Position numbers and translations under genes: made by a program. From the NCBI GenBank assembly GCA_025350445.1, contig JANXXV010000437.1, positions 1 to 13,755 of the forward strand: a DNA stretch of 13,755 bases. The letters are read 5' to 3'. Positions 1 through 7,757 of this stretch are shown one piece after another; the stretch's first letter is position 1, and the number at the start of each line of letters is the position of its first letter. A model generated the notes under the pieces. That model searched no databases. It saw nothing but the letters and a program-made list of their open reading frames with translations, and was not told the DNA's origin. The stretch comes from Bryobacteraceae bacterium. Its GTDB lineage: Bacteria; Acidobacteriota; Terriglobia; Bryobacterales; Bryobacteraceae.

Positions 1-196
1 TCCCGAATCATAAGCGCCATCCTGGCGGATAGCTGCCGAGCCGGTGCACCGCCGGCCAATCCGGGTGTCTGCCCAATTTGCAGATCTCTTGTATCGCCAA
101 TACGCCACTTCCCGTTTGCAGCGGAAGTCCCGCCGCATTTCCTCAGATCCCTGTCCCGCCGGACCGGCCTTCTTGATGCCGCATAATTGTGGTTAC
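1..196. other. Window edge and leader upstream of riboflavin synthase; no supported gene
   Basis: I see no convincing gene here. One plus-strand frame is open from base 1 to a TAA at 184-186, and one minus-strand frame is open from an ATG near 138 to the edge. Neither translation resembles a known family or shows strong codon bias. A small hairpin lies at 15-27 (CGCCA, loop TCC, TGGCG) and a second at 40-56 (GCCGG/CCGGC arms); neither is followed by a T-run. The conserved core of an FMN riboswitch, often found before riboflavin genes, is not recognisable. A CATAAT box at 182-187 lies close before the GTG start but has no clear -35 partner. Confidence 0.5.
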
Positions 197-796
197 GTGT
201 TCACTGGAATCATTGAAGAGCTAGGCACAATTCAATCGCTCGAATGGCGCGGAGAAGCGGCACGTCTCCGCATATCCTGCGCCATTGTTCTAACGGATGC
301 CGCGGAAGGCTGCAGCATATCTGTAAATGGAGTCTGCCTGACGGCCATCGATCTCGAACCGTCTTCGTTCGCCGCGGACCTCGCCCCGGAAACCCTTCGG
401 CGCACAAATTTAGGCGCGCTTGCCAAGGGCGCGCTGGTAAACCTGGAACGCCCGCTCCAAGCCGCCGGCCGCCTCGGCGGTCACGTAGTCCAAGGCCACA
501 TCGATGGAACCGGTGAATTTCTATCGTTCGATCAACTCGGCCACGATAACAACTGGTGGTTGAAGATCTGCATTCCCGAAGAACTCGACCGCTATGTAGT
601 ATTCAAGGGATCGATAGCGATTGACGGCATCAGTCTGACAGTAGCCGCCATCGAAGACCGCGTGGTTTCGGTCACCATCATTCCGCACACCTATCAACAC
701 ACGGCGCTCCGCACACACAAACCCGGAGACTTCGTGAACCTGGAATGCGATATCTTCGCCAAGTATTTGGAGAAGATGATTCGTCCTAGAGAATAG
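197..796 (+). CDS. ribE: Riboflavin synthase, alpha chain
   Basis: This cytoplasmic enzyme makes riboflavin by dismutation of two 6,7-dimethyl-8-ribityllumazine molecules, the last step of the pathway. The protein is 199 residues, normal for the family, and has the two expected lumazine-binding barrels. The N-terminal motif FTGIIEELG starts right after the initiator. SVNGVCLT (about 42-49) and GGHVVQGHIDG (94-104) mark barrel 1. IDGISLT (142-148) and NLECDIFAKY (181-190) mark barrel 2 and the C-terminal helix. I chose GTG 197 because family members begin MFTGIIEE. The frame stays open upstream (ATG 176, ATG 44), but those extensions are unlike the family. Neither start has a good Shine-Dalgarno. 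No other rib gene is in the window. The stop overlaps the stop of the convergent minus-strand gene by 11 bases. The symbol ribE follows the E. coli-style naming (ribC in some genomes; ribB in Bacillus). Confidence 0.95.
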   Translation: MFTGIIEELGTIQSLEWRGEAARLRISCAIVLTDAAEGCSISVNGVCLTAIDLEPSSFAADLAPETLRRTNLGALAKGALVNLERPLQAAGRLGGHVVQGHIDGTGEFLSFDQLGHDNNWWLKICIPEELDRYVVFKGSIAIDGISLTVAAIEDRVVSVTIIPHTYQHTALRTHKPGDFVNLECDIFAKYLEKMIRPRE

Positions 797-2537
797 TCCC
801 CGTATCGCCGGGCAGCAGAATCTGCCGGATCACTTTGATTGGAACTCCGCCCTGTTTGACGAAATCGTTGTGGAACGTCTCCAGCGAGAATGCCGTTCCC
901 TTTGCCTTCTTGTAGTCCTCGCGCAGCTTCAAAATTTCCAGCTTGCCTAGCGTGTAATACAGGTACGTAGGATTAAAAGCGCCGCGCCGCGATTCTCCGT
1001 AAGCCACCTTCGGTTCCTGGAATGCTTTCGTCACAAACATGTCCCGGCCCTGTTCCACCGTCATATTCTGCGTGTGCAGCTTGATCCCCACTACATAACG
1101 CACATCTCGCAGCAATGCTTCCGACAACTGCGCCAGCCGGATTTTCGGATCGCCGCCGCCGAATCCTTCCTCCAGCATCATCTGTTCAGAGTAGTGCGCC
1201 CAGCCTTCGGCGTTGCTGCTGCAAAAAAGCAGCTTCCGCGTCTTGGTGGGAAACTTCGACGCATAAAGGAACTGCACGAAGTGGCCCGGATACGCCTCAT
1301 GAATGGTGATAATATCCATCACCGGTTTGTTGTAAAGCCGCAGGTGCTCCTCGGTTTCCTTGGCGGTCCAGTTCTTCTCGGGCGGGGTGATGTAATAGAA
1401 TGCCTCCTTCGCCTTTTTCTCATAAGCCCCGGGTGTGTCCATTGACGCGAAAGACCCCGACCGTGCATAAGGCGGAGTCTCCATGATGGTCGGCCGCACC
1501 TCGGAAGGAATGGTGATGATCTTCTTTTCCAGAATGAACTGCCGGATGCTTTCAATCGTGTTCTTGGCGGACGGGATCAGCGTCTCCGCCGTGGGATGAT
1601 CACTCGAAATCGATTTCATCACTTGCGCCGGAGTTTTACCCGGATCGATCTTGCGAGCCGTCTCCACAAAATCCTTGTAGTCCTTTTCCAGATTCGCCTC
1701 GCCGATCGCCAATACCTTGTCAAGCGGCAGGTCCACCATCTCATCCCAAAGCAACTTATTGGAAAAGTTTTTCGCCCCAATCGCATAGATCCCGGTAGAC
1801 TTCGGCAACAGCTCGGTTTTCAAATACTTCACCACTTCTTCGAAGGCCGTAACCGCACCCTGGTTTGCAGTCTCGAATTCCTTCAGCAGCGCGGCATCGC
1901 CACCGGCTGCATCCTTGGCCCAGGCCGCCAGCGTATCGCGGAAGAAACCAACCGATCCAGATGCCTCTTCAATGGCAATCTGCGTAAACTCCTTCGGCGG
2001 AATGGCCATGTTCGCGCGCAGATCCTGCATCACCTTAGGGACCTGCCGCAGGCGTAGGATCACGGATCGCAAGCGCTCCGGACCCGGTGCGAAGTCGCGC
2101 TTGATCAGCAGGTCGATGGCGCCCCCAGGTAGCTCGATGTAAGCCTTCGGGCTGCGCCGCCACGTCTCAATCACCTGGATGTCCTGCAATTCGCTCTTGA
2201 TCTGTCCGTCCAGAATGGCGGCGTCAATCGCTTCGCCGGCAGCCAGCTTCCCGCGCCTCAGCCCATCCAGCCGCGTACCCAGGCTCAGCAGCGCGCCGAT
2301 CCTTGCCTGAAACGCCGCCGCGGAATAGTCTTCCAACTTTCCGTCGTATTCGTGAAAGCCATTCGCGGTTCCCGAGGTTGGACTGAATTCGAACAGCGCT
2401 TTGAAATAATCGTCCACGAACGTACGGAAGGCTACAGAAGCAATGGGCTCCACCGCGGGCACTGGCTTATCTCCGGAACAAGAAACGAAAACTATAGAGT
2501 ACGAAATCGCCAGCGCGCCGGCGGTCCATTTGCGCAT
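786..2537 (-). CDS. DUF885-family lipoprotein, predicted zinc metallopeptidase
   Basis: The 583-residue protein matches the DUF885 family of predicted secreted gluzincin-type peptidases; the substrate is unknown. The zinc site is visible as HEAYPGH, with H413, E414 and H419, followed by EGWAHYSE with E444 as the probable third ligand. The N-terminus is a lipoprotein-like signal: RK, a hydrophobic stretch, then C20 in FVSC. Phe at -3 makes the lipobox imperfect, so a plain signal peptide is the alternative. The ATG at 2537 has GGAGG at 2543-2547, 5 bases upstream. A longer frame to 2618 exists but would overlap the upstream phosphoesterase and bury the signal peptide. The gene follows the phosphoesterase with a 19-base gap, so the two are probably co-transcribed. 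The family is certain; the enzyme activity is inferred from the motif. Confidence 0.9.
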   Translation of the reverse strand: MRKWTAGALAISYSIVFVSCSGDKPVPAVEPIASVAFRTFVDDYFKALFEFSPTSGTANGFHEYDGKLEDYSAAAFQARIGALLSLGTRLDGLRRGKLAAGEAIDAAILDGQIKSELQDIQVIETWRRSPKAYIELPGGAIDLLIKRDFAPGPERLRSVILRLRQVPKVMQDLRANMAIPPKEFTQIAIEEASGSVGFFRDTLAAWAKDAAGGDAALLKEFETANQGAVTAFEEVVKYLKTELLPKSTGIYAIGAKNFSNKLLWDEMVDLPLDKVLAIGEANLEKDYKDFVETARKIDPGKTPAQVMKSISSDHPTAETLIPSAKNTIESIRQFILEKKIITIPSEVRPTIMETPPYARSGSFASMDTPGAYEKKAKEAFYYITPPEKNWTAKETEEHLRLYNKPVMDIITIHEAYPGHFVQFLYASKFPTKTRKLLFCSSNAEGWAHYSEQMMLEEGFGGGDPKIRLAQLSEALLRDVRYVVGIKLHTQNMTVEQGRDMFVTKAFQEPKVAYGESRRGAFNPTYLYYTLGKLEILKLREDYKKAKGTAFSLETFHNDFVKQGGVPIKVIRQILLPGDTGTIL

Positions 2538-2542
2538 TACAG

Positions 2543-2547
2543 CCTCC
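2543..2547 (-). promoter_or_regulatory. Ribosome binding site GGAGG for the DUF885 gene
   Basis: On the minus strand GGAGG sits 5 bases before the ATG at 2537, in the 19-base gap after the phosphoesterase stop. It fixes the start of the DUF885 gene in preference to the longer open frame. Confidence 0.75.
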
Positions 2548-2556
2548 AGTTCGATC

Positions 2557-3510
2557 TTACCGTTTGAGTTCCTGCGTAATTTCAGCCGCCGCCGCGCGAG
2601 CTTGCTCCACCTGGCCAACCTCGAAGCTGATGGCGCCCACTTTGGCGTGTCCCCCGCCGCCGTAGCGCTCGCAGATGGTCGCTAGATTGTGCTTCAGCGG
2701 CGCTGTCACCCAGGGATTCGATCCCACCGAGACCTTCGTGCGAAACGTGGACGTGCTTACCGACACCGTGTAGCTGGAATCCGGAAACAGATAGTACGGA
2801 ATGAACTTGTTGTACCCTTCCATCTTGTCCGCGATCAGATCGAAAAACACCACGCCGCCGGAGTTGACCGCGGCATTGCGGATGATGTCGATGGACTTTA
2901 TATGTTGTTGGTACATCGGCACGTACAGTTGCTGAATATCGGGCTGGGCGATGATCTGTTCCAGCGTTAAATGCCGCATCCAGCGGATAATCTTCTGCAC
3001 GGTCTCGGATCCCTTCGATCCCTCAATCACAAGCGTAAGCTGCATCGCCGGAGCCCGCAGTTCCACTGCTTCCCGAGAACTGGCGTACTGCGCGCCGTCG
3101 ATAATTTCGGCCCACGTCACCAGTTCATTGAGGTCCTCCGCGACATAGCCAAACTTTTCCTTGGCTACCGTGCGGATGAAGTTTGTGCACGACCGGACAC
3201 CCGGGTCGTACAGTTTCTTGCCGCTATGGTCTTGCCGGAAGTGCTCCGCATCCTCCGCGGAAAGAAAAGCGCTCTGATGATGATCGAACCACCAGGTGAG
3301 CTTCGGATTCGGACTGTATTTGAAATCGACGATGGCATTCTCATCGCCATCAAACAAACCGTCTTCAAATAACTGCGATGCCTTGTGCGCCATTCCCGTG
3401 AAGAGAAATTCGGAATTGGGATAAAATTTATCCTCGAGGAACCGGCTGAAAAATGCCGCCGATGCAGCCCCGTCGAAGCAGTGATCGTGATATAGAACTC
3501 GTATCCTCAT
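2557..3510 (-). CDS. DHH/DHHA1-family phosphoesterase
   Basis: The 317-residue protein belongs to the DHH superfamily of metal-dependent phosphodiesterases, which includes NrnA/NrnB-type nano-RNases and related nucleotide phosphatases. The N-terminal metal motif is HDHCFDG (residues 8-14), the HxxCxDG-like variant rather than the usual DxDG form. VDF with D62 and the name-giving FDHH (D76, H77, H78) follow. The DHHA1 substrate-binding domain ends with GGGGH (284-288). The likely role is hydrolysis of short oligonucleotides or a nucleotide-like substrate in the cytoplasm; the exact substrate cannot be read from sequence. The ATG start gives the expected N-terminus MRIRVLYHDH but has no clear Shine-Dalgarno. 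It is the first gene of the minus-strand pair and is divergent from the SDR gene, with 82 bases between. Confidence 0.88.
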   Translation of the reverse strand: MRIRVLYHDHCFDGAASAAFFSRFLEDKFYPNSEFLFTGMAHKASQLFEDGLFDGDENAIVDFKYSPNPKLTWWFDHHQSAFLSAEDAEHFRQDHSGKKLYDPGVRSCTNFIRTVAKEKFGYVAEDLNELVTWAEIIDGAQYASSREAVELRAPAMQLTLVIEGSKGSETVQKIIRWMRHLTLEQIIAQPDIQQLYVPMYQQHIKSIDIIRNAAVNSGGVVFFDLIADKMEGYNKFIPYYLFPDSSYTVSVSTSTFRTKVSVGSNPWVTAPLKHNLATICERYGGGGHAKVGAISFEVGQVEQARAAAAEITQELKR

Positions 3511-3592
3511 GAAGGTTCGGTTAACAATAGGAAAACCGTCCAGTTTGCCTTACTGGCGCGGTAAATGCAAGTCACGCTGATTGGAGAGGCCA
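3511..3592. other. Divergent intergenic region between the DHH and SDR genes
   Basis: These 82 bases must hold promoters for both directions. On the minus strand TTGCAT followed after 17 bases by CAAACT is a weak candidate. I found no convincing -35/-10 pair on the plus strand. GGAG at 3583-3586 serves the SDR start at 3593. Confidence 0.4.
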
Positions 3593-4324
3593 ATGACACC
3601 CGGAATCTTGGAAGGAAAATCATGCCTGATCACCGGCGGTGCGTCTGGTATCGGCCGTGCAACCGCCCTGGCGTTCGCCGCCGCCGGAGCCAACGTTTTG
3701 GCCGCCGATATTCATCCCGGCTCTTTGCCGGAGTTGTCCTTTTTCGCGATGGATGTCCGGCGCGCGGAACAGATTCGCGCCGCCGTATCGAAGGCTGTTG
3801 CACTGCATGGCCGCCTGGATTGCGCGGTCAACTGCGCTGGAATCGGAGGCGTCCGCGCCACTACTGCGGATTACCCCGATGACGTGTGGGACCAGGTGCT
3901 CGCCGTGAATCTGACGGGCGTTTTCCACTGCATGAAGGAAGAGCTCGCCGTGATGCTGCCCCAGGGCAGCGGTGCCATTGTGAACGTGGCCTCGGTGGCC
4001 GGGGTCAGTGGCTTCGCCCGCCACTCCGCCTACACAGCCAGCAAGCATGGCGTAGTTGGAATTACTAAAGTGGCGGCGCTTGAGTATGCGCGCAAGGGCA
4101 TCCGCGTGAATGCGGTTTGCCCCGGCTTTACGCGAACCCCGATGGTGGAAGAAATGCTACAGGAGCGCCCCGGCTTGGAAGAACGGCTGCAAGCCCGCAT
4201 GCCCGTCGGACGCTTCGGAACCCCGGAAGAAATCGCCGGTTCGATTCTTTACCTGTGTTCCGACGACGCCGGCTTTATCACCGGACACGCCATGCTGCTC
4301 GACGGCGGGCTCACCGCGGGATAA
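3593..4324 (+). CDS. SDR-family NAD(P)-dependent oxidoreductase
   Basis: This 243-residue protein is a classical short-chain dehydrogenase/reductase. The cofactor loop is TGGASGIG (residues 14-21). D39 at the end of strand 2 favours NAD(H) over NADP(H). NCAG is at 80-83, and the catalytic tetrad is N106, S134, Y147 and K151 in YTASK. The C-terminal PEEIAGSILYLCSDDAGFITG segment is the usual SDR region before the last strand. Length is typical. The substrate is unknown; FabG-like reductases, sugar and secondary-alcohol dehydrogenases all look like this. I chose ATG 3593 because GGAG lies at 3583-3586; an in-frame TTG at 3581 overlaps that site. It is the first gene of the plus-strand cluster, 38 bases before the next gene. 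Confidence 0.92.
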   Translation: MTPGILEGKSCLITGGASGIGRATALAFAAAGANVLAADIHPGSLPELSFFAMDVRRAEQIRAAVSKAVALHGRLDCAVNCAGIGGVRATTADYPDDVWDQVLAVNLTGVFHCMKEELAVMLPQGSGAIVNVASVAGVSGFARHSAYTASKHGVVGITKVAALEYARKGIRVNAVCPGFTRTPMVEEMLQERPGLEERLQARMPVGRFGTPEEIAGSILYLCSDDAGFITGHAMLLDGGLTAG

Positions 4325-4362
4325 CCGTGTTACGCTGAAAATTCAAGTAATCAAGGCGGGTT

Positions 4363-6048
4363 TTGCGCACTTTCAGAATTCTTATTGCGGCTGCTTTTCT
4401 CTTCACCGGCAGCAAGGCCTTCGCCTCCGAATGGCTGAAGCTCACCAGTCCGAACTTCGAGCTGTATACTACCACCGGCGAAAAGAAGGGCCGCGAAGCA
4501 ATTCTCTACTTCGAGCAGGTCCGCGATCTATTCGTGCGCATTCGCCCCGGTTCGCTGGTGAACCCGTTGCCGGTGCGCCTGATTGCCTTCCAAAGCGAAA
4601 AAGAATACAAGCGATTCCGCATCAATGAATTCGCCTCCGCCTACTACATCGGTGGCGACACGCGCGATTACATCGTAATGGGCGACATCGCTGCCGACCA
4701 CTTTCCGGTCGCCGTCCATGAGTATTCCCACCTGCTCATCCAGCACGCCGGGTTGAAGCTTCCGCGTTGGCTCGACGAAGGCTGGGCGGACGTAAATTCC
4801 ACCATGCACGCCGAAGCATCCCGCGTCACCATCGGCTCCCTGATCCCCGGACGCATGCGGACGCTCAATGAAAATGAGTGGATGAGTCTCGATGCGCTGA
4901 CAGCCGTCGCCTACAATTCACCGGAGTATAACGAAAAGAGCAAAGCCGGAGTTTTCTACGCGCAAAGCTGGTTGCTGACTCACATGCTTTATCTGAGCAA
5001 CACCTACCGCTCAAAGTTTTCGACATTTCTGTCTACGGTGATCGCGACGAATTCCTCGGAATCCGCGTTTCGGGAGGTCTACGGCAAGTCGTTGGCCGAG
5101 GTGAGCAAGGATCTGGAATCTTACGCCGCTTCAAACTCCGTCAACATCGCAGTTTTCGAGGCGAAGCTGGAAAAGTCTGCTGAGCGCCCGCTCGCGCAGC
5201 CCGCCTCCGATCTTGAAGCTGGCATAGTCCAGGCGGATCTGCTCAATCATCTTCGCAAGCCGGCCGAAGCTAAGGCGATTTACGACCGCCTCGCGCGCGA
5301 CAATCCGAAAAGCTGGGAAGTGGAACAAGCACTCGGCTATTTGGATTGGCGAGCCGGTCGGAATGAATCGGCGAAACAGCATTTCGCGCGTGCCGTGAAT
5401 TTGGGCTGCAATGACGGGCAGGCATTTTTCGATTTAGCGAAATTGTTGCAGGGCGATCGCGCGAACGACGCGCTGCTGAAGTCGGCACTCACAAGGGCCT
5501 TAGAACTGCAGCCCGGCCTTACCGATGCCCGCTTATTGCTCGGGTTTCACTACTACAACACCCACGACTACCCTCGCGTGATCGATGAGCTTGGAAAAGT
5601 GCAGAATGTCCCGCCGGAGCGCGCCGCATCGTTCTTCCAGGTTCTCGCATATTCGCAACTGGAATTGGGAAACAGAACCGCCGCCCGCCCCAATGCGGAA
5701 AAAGCGCGCGAACATGCCAGAACCCCCGAAGAAATCGGCAAGGCCGACGAACTGCTGCGATTCATCAACGTTGACCCCGTGCCGCAGCGGGAACTGCGGG
5801 CCGAGGGCACCCTGCAGACTGTCGAGTGTCTCGGCCGGGAAACAAAGATCCACATCGTGGCCGATGGCCGCCCCCGCACATTCCTCATCGCCGATCCCTC
5901 CCAAGTGCAGATGAAAAAGCCCCCCACACTCGACATCGTTTGCGGCGGCCAAAAGGGTGAGGCTGTTCTCGTGGAGTACACCTTGAACACAGATGCCGCA
6001 TTGAACGCCGAAGGGATTGTCCGGACTCTGGAGATCAAGAGCAGGTGA
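4363..6048 (+). CDS. Secreted HExxH peptidase-like protein with TPR repeats
   Basis: The 561-residue protein has a clear signal peptide: RTFR, a hydrophobic core, then the AFA|SEW cleavage site near residue 22. A zincin domain follows with HEYSH (H119, E120, H123) and LDEGW, where E139 is the likely third zinc ligand, as in peptidase-MA/DUF1570-like proteins. Residues about 283-470 form helical repeats of TPR type, for example around AEAKAIYDRLARDNP and ESAKQHFARAV. A short beta-rich tail of about 85 residues ends the protein. It is probably periplasmic or extracellular, with the TPRs binding a partner or substrate; proteolysis is inferred from the motif only. The TTG start at 4363 has AAGGCGGG just upstream and gives the signal peptide at once. 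Its TGA overlaps the GTG of the next gene (GTGA), which implies translational coupling. Confidence 0.85.
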   Translation: MRTFRILIAAAFLFTGSKAFASEWLKLTSPNFELYTTTGEKKGREAILYFEQVRDLFVRIRPGSLVNPLPVRLIAFQSEKEYKRFRINEFASAYYIGGDTRDYIVMGDIAADHFPVAVHEYSHLLIQHAGLKLPRWLDEGWADVNSTMHAEASRVTIGSLIPGRMRTLNENEWMSLDALTAVAYNSPEYNEKSKAGVFYAQSWLLTHMLYLSNTYRSKFSTFLSTVIATNSSESAFREVYGKSLAEVSKDLESYAASNSVNIAVFEAKLEKSAERPLAQPASDLEAGIVQADLLNHLRKPAEAKAIYDRLARDNPKSWEVEQALGYLDWRAGRNESAKQHFARAVNLGCNDGQAFFDLAKLLQGDRANDALLKSALTRALELQPGLTDARLLLGFHYYNTHDYPRVIDELGKVQNVPPERAASFFQVLAYSQLELGNRTAARPNAEKAREHARTPEEIGKADELLRFINVDPVPQRELRAEGTLQTVECLGRETKIHIVADGRPRTFLIADPSQVQMKKPPTLDIVCGGQKGEAVLVEYTLNTDAALNAEGIVRTLEIKSR

Positions 6049-6674
6049 GCGAACCCATCAATTTCGACCGCGCCGATTTCGTTGAGGTCTCGTCGCTCGT
6101 ATGTAAGCTCTGCCGCCAGCCGCTGGAAATCCAGTATTACGATCTGGGCGGAGCGACAATCTGCGCCACCTGCCGCGACAAGGTAGAAGAGGGCCGGTCC
6201 GCCGATGCCGGTTCGCATCGCTTCCTTCGAGCCGCCGGATTCGGACTCGCCGCAGCCGCGGCCGGAGCGGTGATCAACGCATTGATTGTGAACTTAACGG
6301 GCTTTAAAATAGGCCTCATTGCAATTGCGATTGGATACCTGGTGGGCAGATCCGTCAGCCTTGGCTCGTACCATCGCGGCGGCCCGCGCTACCAGGCCCT
6401 TGCCATGGCCTTGACCTACATTGCCATCTGCATCGAATTCTTACCCCAGATGCTCGCCAGTATTGGAAACACTCACTCCGTCTTCCTCGTCGCCATTGCT
6501 TTCGCTATCTCGCTGGCGGCCCCCTTCCTTGTTCTCCTGGAGAATGGCGCGTCGGGAATTATCGGCTTGTTCATTATCGGGATTGGCGTCTATGAAGCGT
6601 GGAAGCTCAACAAACGCGGAACGCGCGGGATTGCCGGCCCATTCCCCATAGCAGCTTCGAAGTACCCGTCATGA
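6045..6674 (+). CDS. Zinc-ribbon multispanning membrane protein, function unknown
   Basis: I do not recognise a named family for this 209-residue protein. Residues 20-43 hold a CxxC (C20, C23) and a second CxxC (C40, C43), a probable cytoplasmic zinc ribbon. About four or five hydrophobic segments follow, near 60-78, 82-101, 110-130, 137-158 and 160-178, ending in a basic tail. The GTG start at 6045 overlaps the TGA of the peptidase gene by four bases. The zinc-ribbon-plus-membrane plan is shared with the site-2 protease encoded next, so a role as its membrane partner or substrate is a fair inference but not shown. The stop TGA at 6672-6674 overlaps an ATG at 6671 that opens a short ORF. Confidence 0.75.
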   Translation: MSEPINFDRADFVEVSSLVCKLCRQPLEIQYYDLGGATICATCRDKVEEGRSADAGSHRFLRAAGFGLAAAAAGAVINALIVNLTGFKIGLIAIAIGYLVGRSVSLGSYHRGGPRYQALAMALTYIAICIEFLPQMLASIGNTHSVFLVAIAFAISLAAPFLVLLENGASGIIGLFIIGIGVYEAWKLNKRGTRGIAGPFPIAASKYPS

Positions 6675-6778
6675 ACCACCACTACCGGAACAGACTACCC
6701 GGCGGCGGCCGTGAGAGTGTACCGAACCAGCGGCAAGAGCCGGACCCCATTCAGCGGAGTTTCCCAATTGCAGGCTGA
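6671..6778 (+). CDS. Short bridging ORF (35 codons), possible coupling leader
   Basis: An ATG at 6671 overlaps the preceding stop as ATGA, exactly like the other junctions of this cluster. It reads 35 codons to a TGA at 6776-6778. The peptide is basic and proline-rich, without recognisable homology. It ends 11 bases past the likely TTG start of the site-2 protease (6768), so a ribosome terminating here could reinitiate on that gene. It may instead be the old start of the protease gene after a frameshift, or chance. I would not treat it as a functional protein. Confidence 0.3.
   Translation: MNHHYRNRLPGGGRESVPNQRQEPDPIQRSFPIAG
6756..6759 (+). promoter_or_regulatory. Shine-Dalgarno GGAG deciding the site-2 protease start
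   Basis: GGAG lies 8 bases before an in-frame TTG at 6768, inside the short bridging ORF. No comparable site precedes the longer GTG start at 6711. It supports the shorter protein that begins nine residues before the first zinc-ribbon cysteine pair ends. Confidence 0.45.
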
Positions 6779-7757
6779 AACTGCGGTGATCTGTCCGTCG
6801 TGTGGATTCAGCGTCGCGCAGTCGATGTTGAGCTGCCCCTCCTGCCACAAACTCATCTATGCGGACGCGCTGAATCGATTGGCCGCTGAAGCCGGCAGCG
6901 CTGCCGATCCGCGCATCGCGCTTGCCGCATGGCGAAAGGCATTGCCTTTGGTGCCTCCCGGTACCACCCAATACACCGCCGTGTCGGACAAGATACGCAC
7001 ACTGCAAGCCGAAATCGACGGTACGAAGGAACCATTCTCATTCCGCGCCTTCTTCAAGAAAATCGGTGGCATGGGCCCCATCGGCATCATCCTGCTAATC
7101 CTCAGCAAGGCGAAGTTTCTGTTCCTGGGCTTAACCAAGGCCGGAACATTCTTCTCCATGATTGTCGCCTTCGGTGTATACCTCACCATATACGGCTGGA
7201 AGTTCGCCGCCGGCCTCATCGTCACCACCTACATCCACGAAATGGGCCACGTCGCCGCGCTGCTGCGTTTTGGAATTCCAGCCTCTGCGCCAATGTTTAT
7301 TCCGGGCTTTGGAGCTTACGTCCGCCTGCACCAATATCCGGCCAGCCCCGGCGAAGATGCGCGCGTTGGTCTCGCCGGGCCGCTCTGGGGCCTGGGAGCC
7401 ACACTCGCATGCGCAGCTATCTGGTACGTCACCGGATCCCATACCTGGGCCGCCATTGCGCAAGTCAGCGCCTTCATCAATCTGTTCAATTTGATGCCGT
7501 TCTGGCAGCTTGATGGCGGCCGCGGCTTTCGCGCCCTGACTAAAACGCAGCGCTGGATTGCCTGCGCCGCCCTTGCCGGCCTTTACGCCATCACGTCCTC
7601 AGGCCTGCTGATCATCCTGCTGATCCTCGGCGTCATTCGCGCCATCTCGAAGGACGCTCCCCGCGAACCGGACAATCAGATGCTGGCACTCTATATATCC
7701 CTGGCTGCCGCGCTCTGTTTCCTCAGTCTGATCCCTGTCGCCGGTGTCCCGCGATGA
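6768..7757 (+). CDS. Site-2 protease (M50) family membrane metalloprotease with N-terminal zinc ribbon
   Basis: With the TTG start the protein has 329 residues; GTG 6711 would give 348. Order of parts: a zinc ribbon (C9, C12, C23, C26), a short helical segment, then a multispanning membrane domain. The HExxH site is HEMGH (H157, E158, H161) inside a membrane helix. The second M50 motif is FWQLDGGR, with D249 as the third zinc ligand. S2P enzymes cut transmembrane substrates such as anti-sigma factors or remnant signal peptides. No anti-sigma or sigma gene is nearby, and no PDZ domain is visible. The neighbours suggest partnership with the coupled zinc-ribbon membrane protein and the exported peptidase. 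The stop overlaps the ATG of the NUDIX gene (ATGA). The family call is firm; the start is uncertain. Confidence 0.88.
   Translation: MQAETAVICPSCGFSVAQSMLSCPSCHKLIYADALNRLAAEAGSAADPRIALAAWRKALPLVPPGTTQYTAVSDKIRTLQAEIDGTKEPFSFRAFFKKIGGMGPIGIILLILSKAKFLFLGLTKAGTFFSMIVAFGVYLTIYGWKFAAGLIVTTYIHEMGHVAALLRFGIPASAPMFIPGFGAYVRLHQYPASPGEDARVGLAGPLWGLGATLACAAIWYVTGSHTWAAIAQVSAFINLFNLMPFWQLDGGRGFRALTKTQRWIACAALAGLYAITSSGLLIILLILGVIRAISKDAPREPDNQMLALYISLAAALCFLSLIPVAGVPR

Noticed and set aside
44..196. N-terminal extension of riboflavin synthase
   Set aside because: Family proteins start at the FTGIIEE motif; the extension is unlike any relative and has no ribosome binding site.
1..196. FMN riboswitch before riboflavin synthase
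   Set aside because: The conserved riboswitch core could not be found in the available leader.
2538..2618. 27-residue extension of the DUF885 protein
   Set aside because: It would overlap the upstream gene, bury the signal peptide and ignore the GGAGG site.
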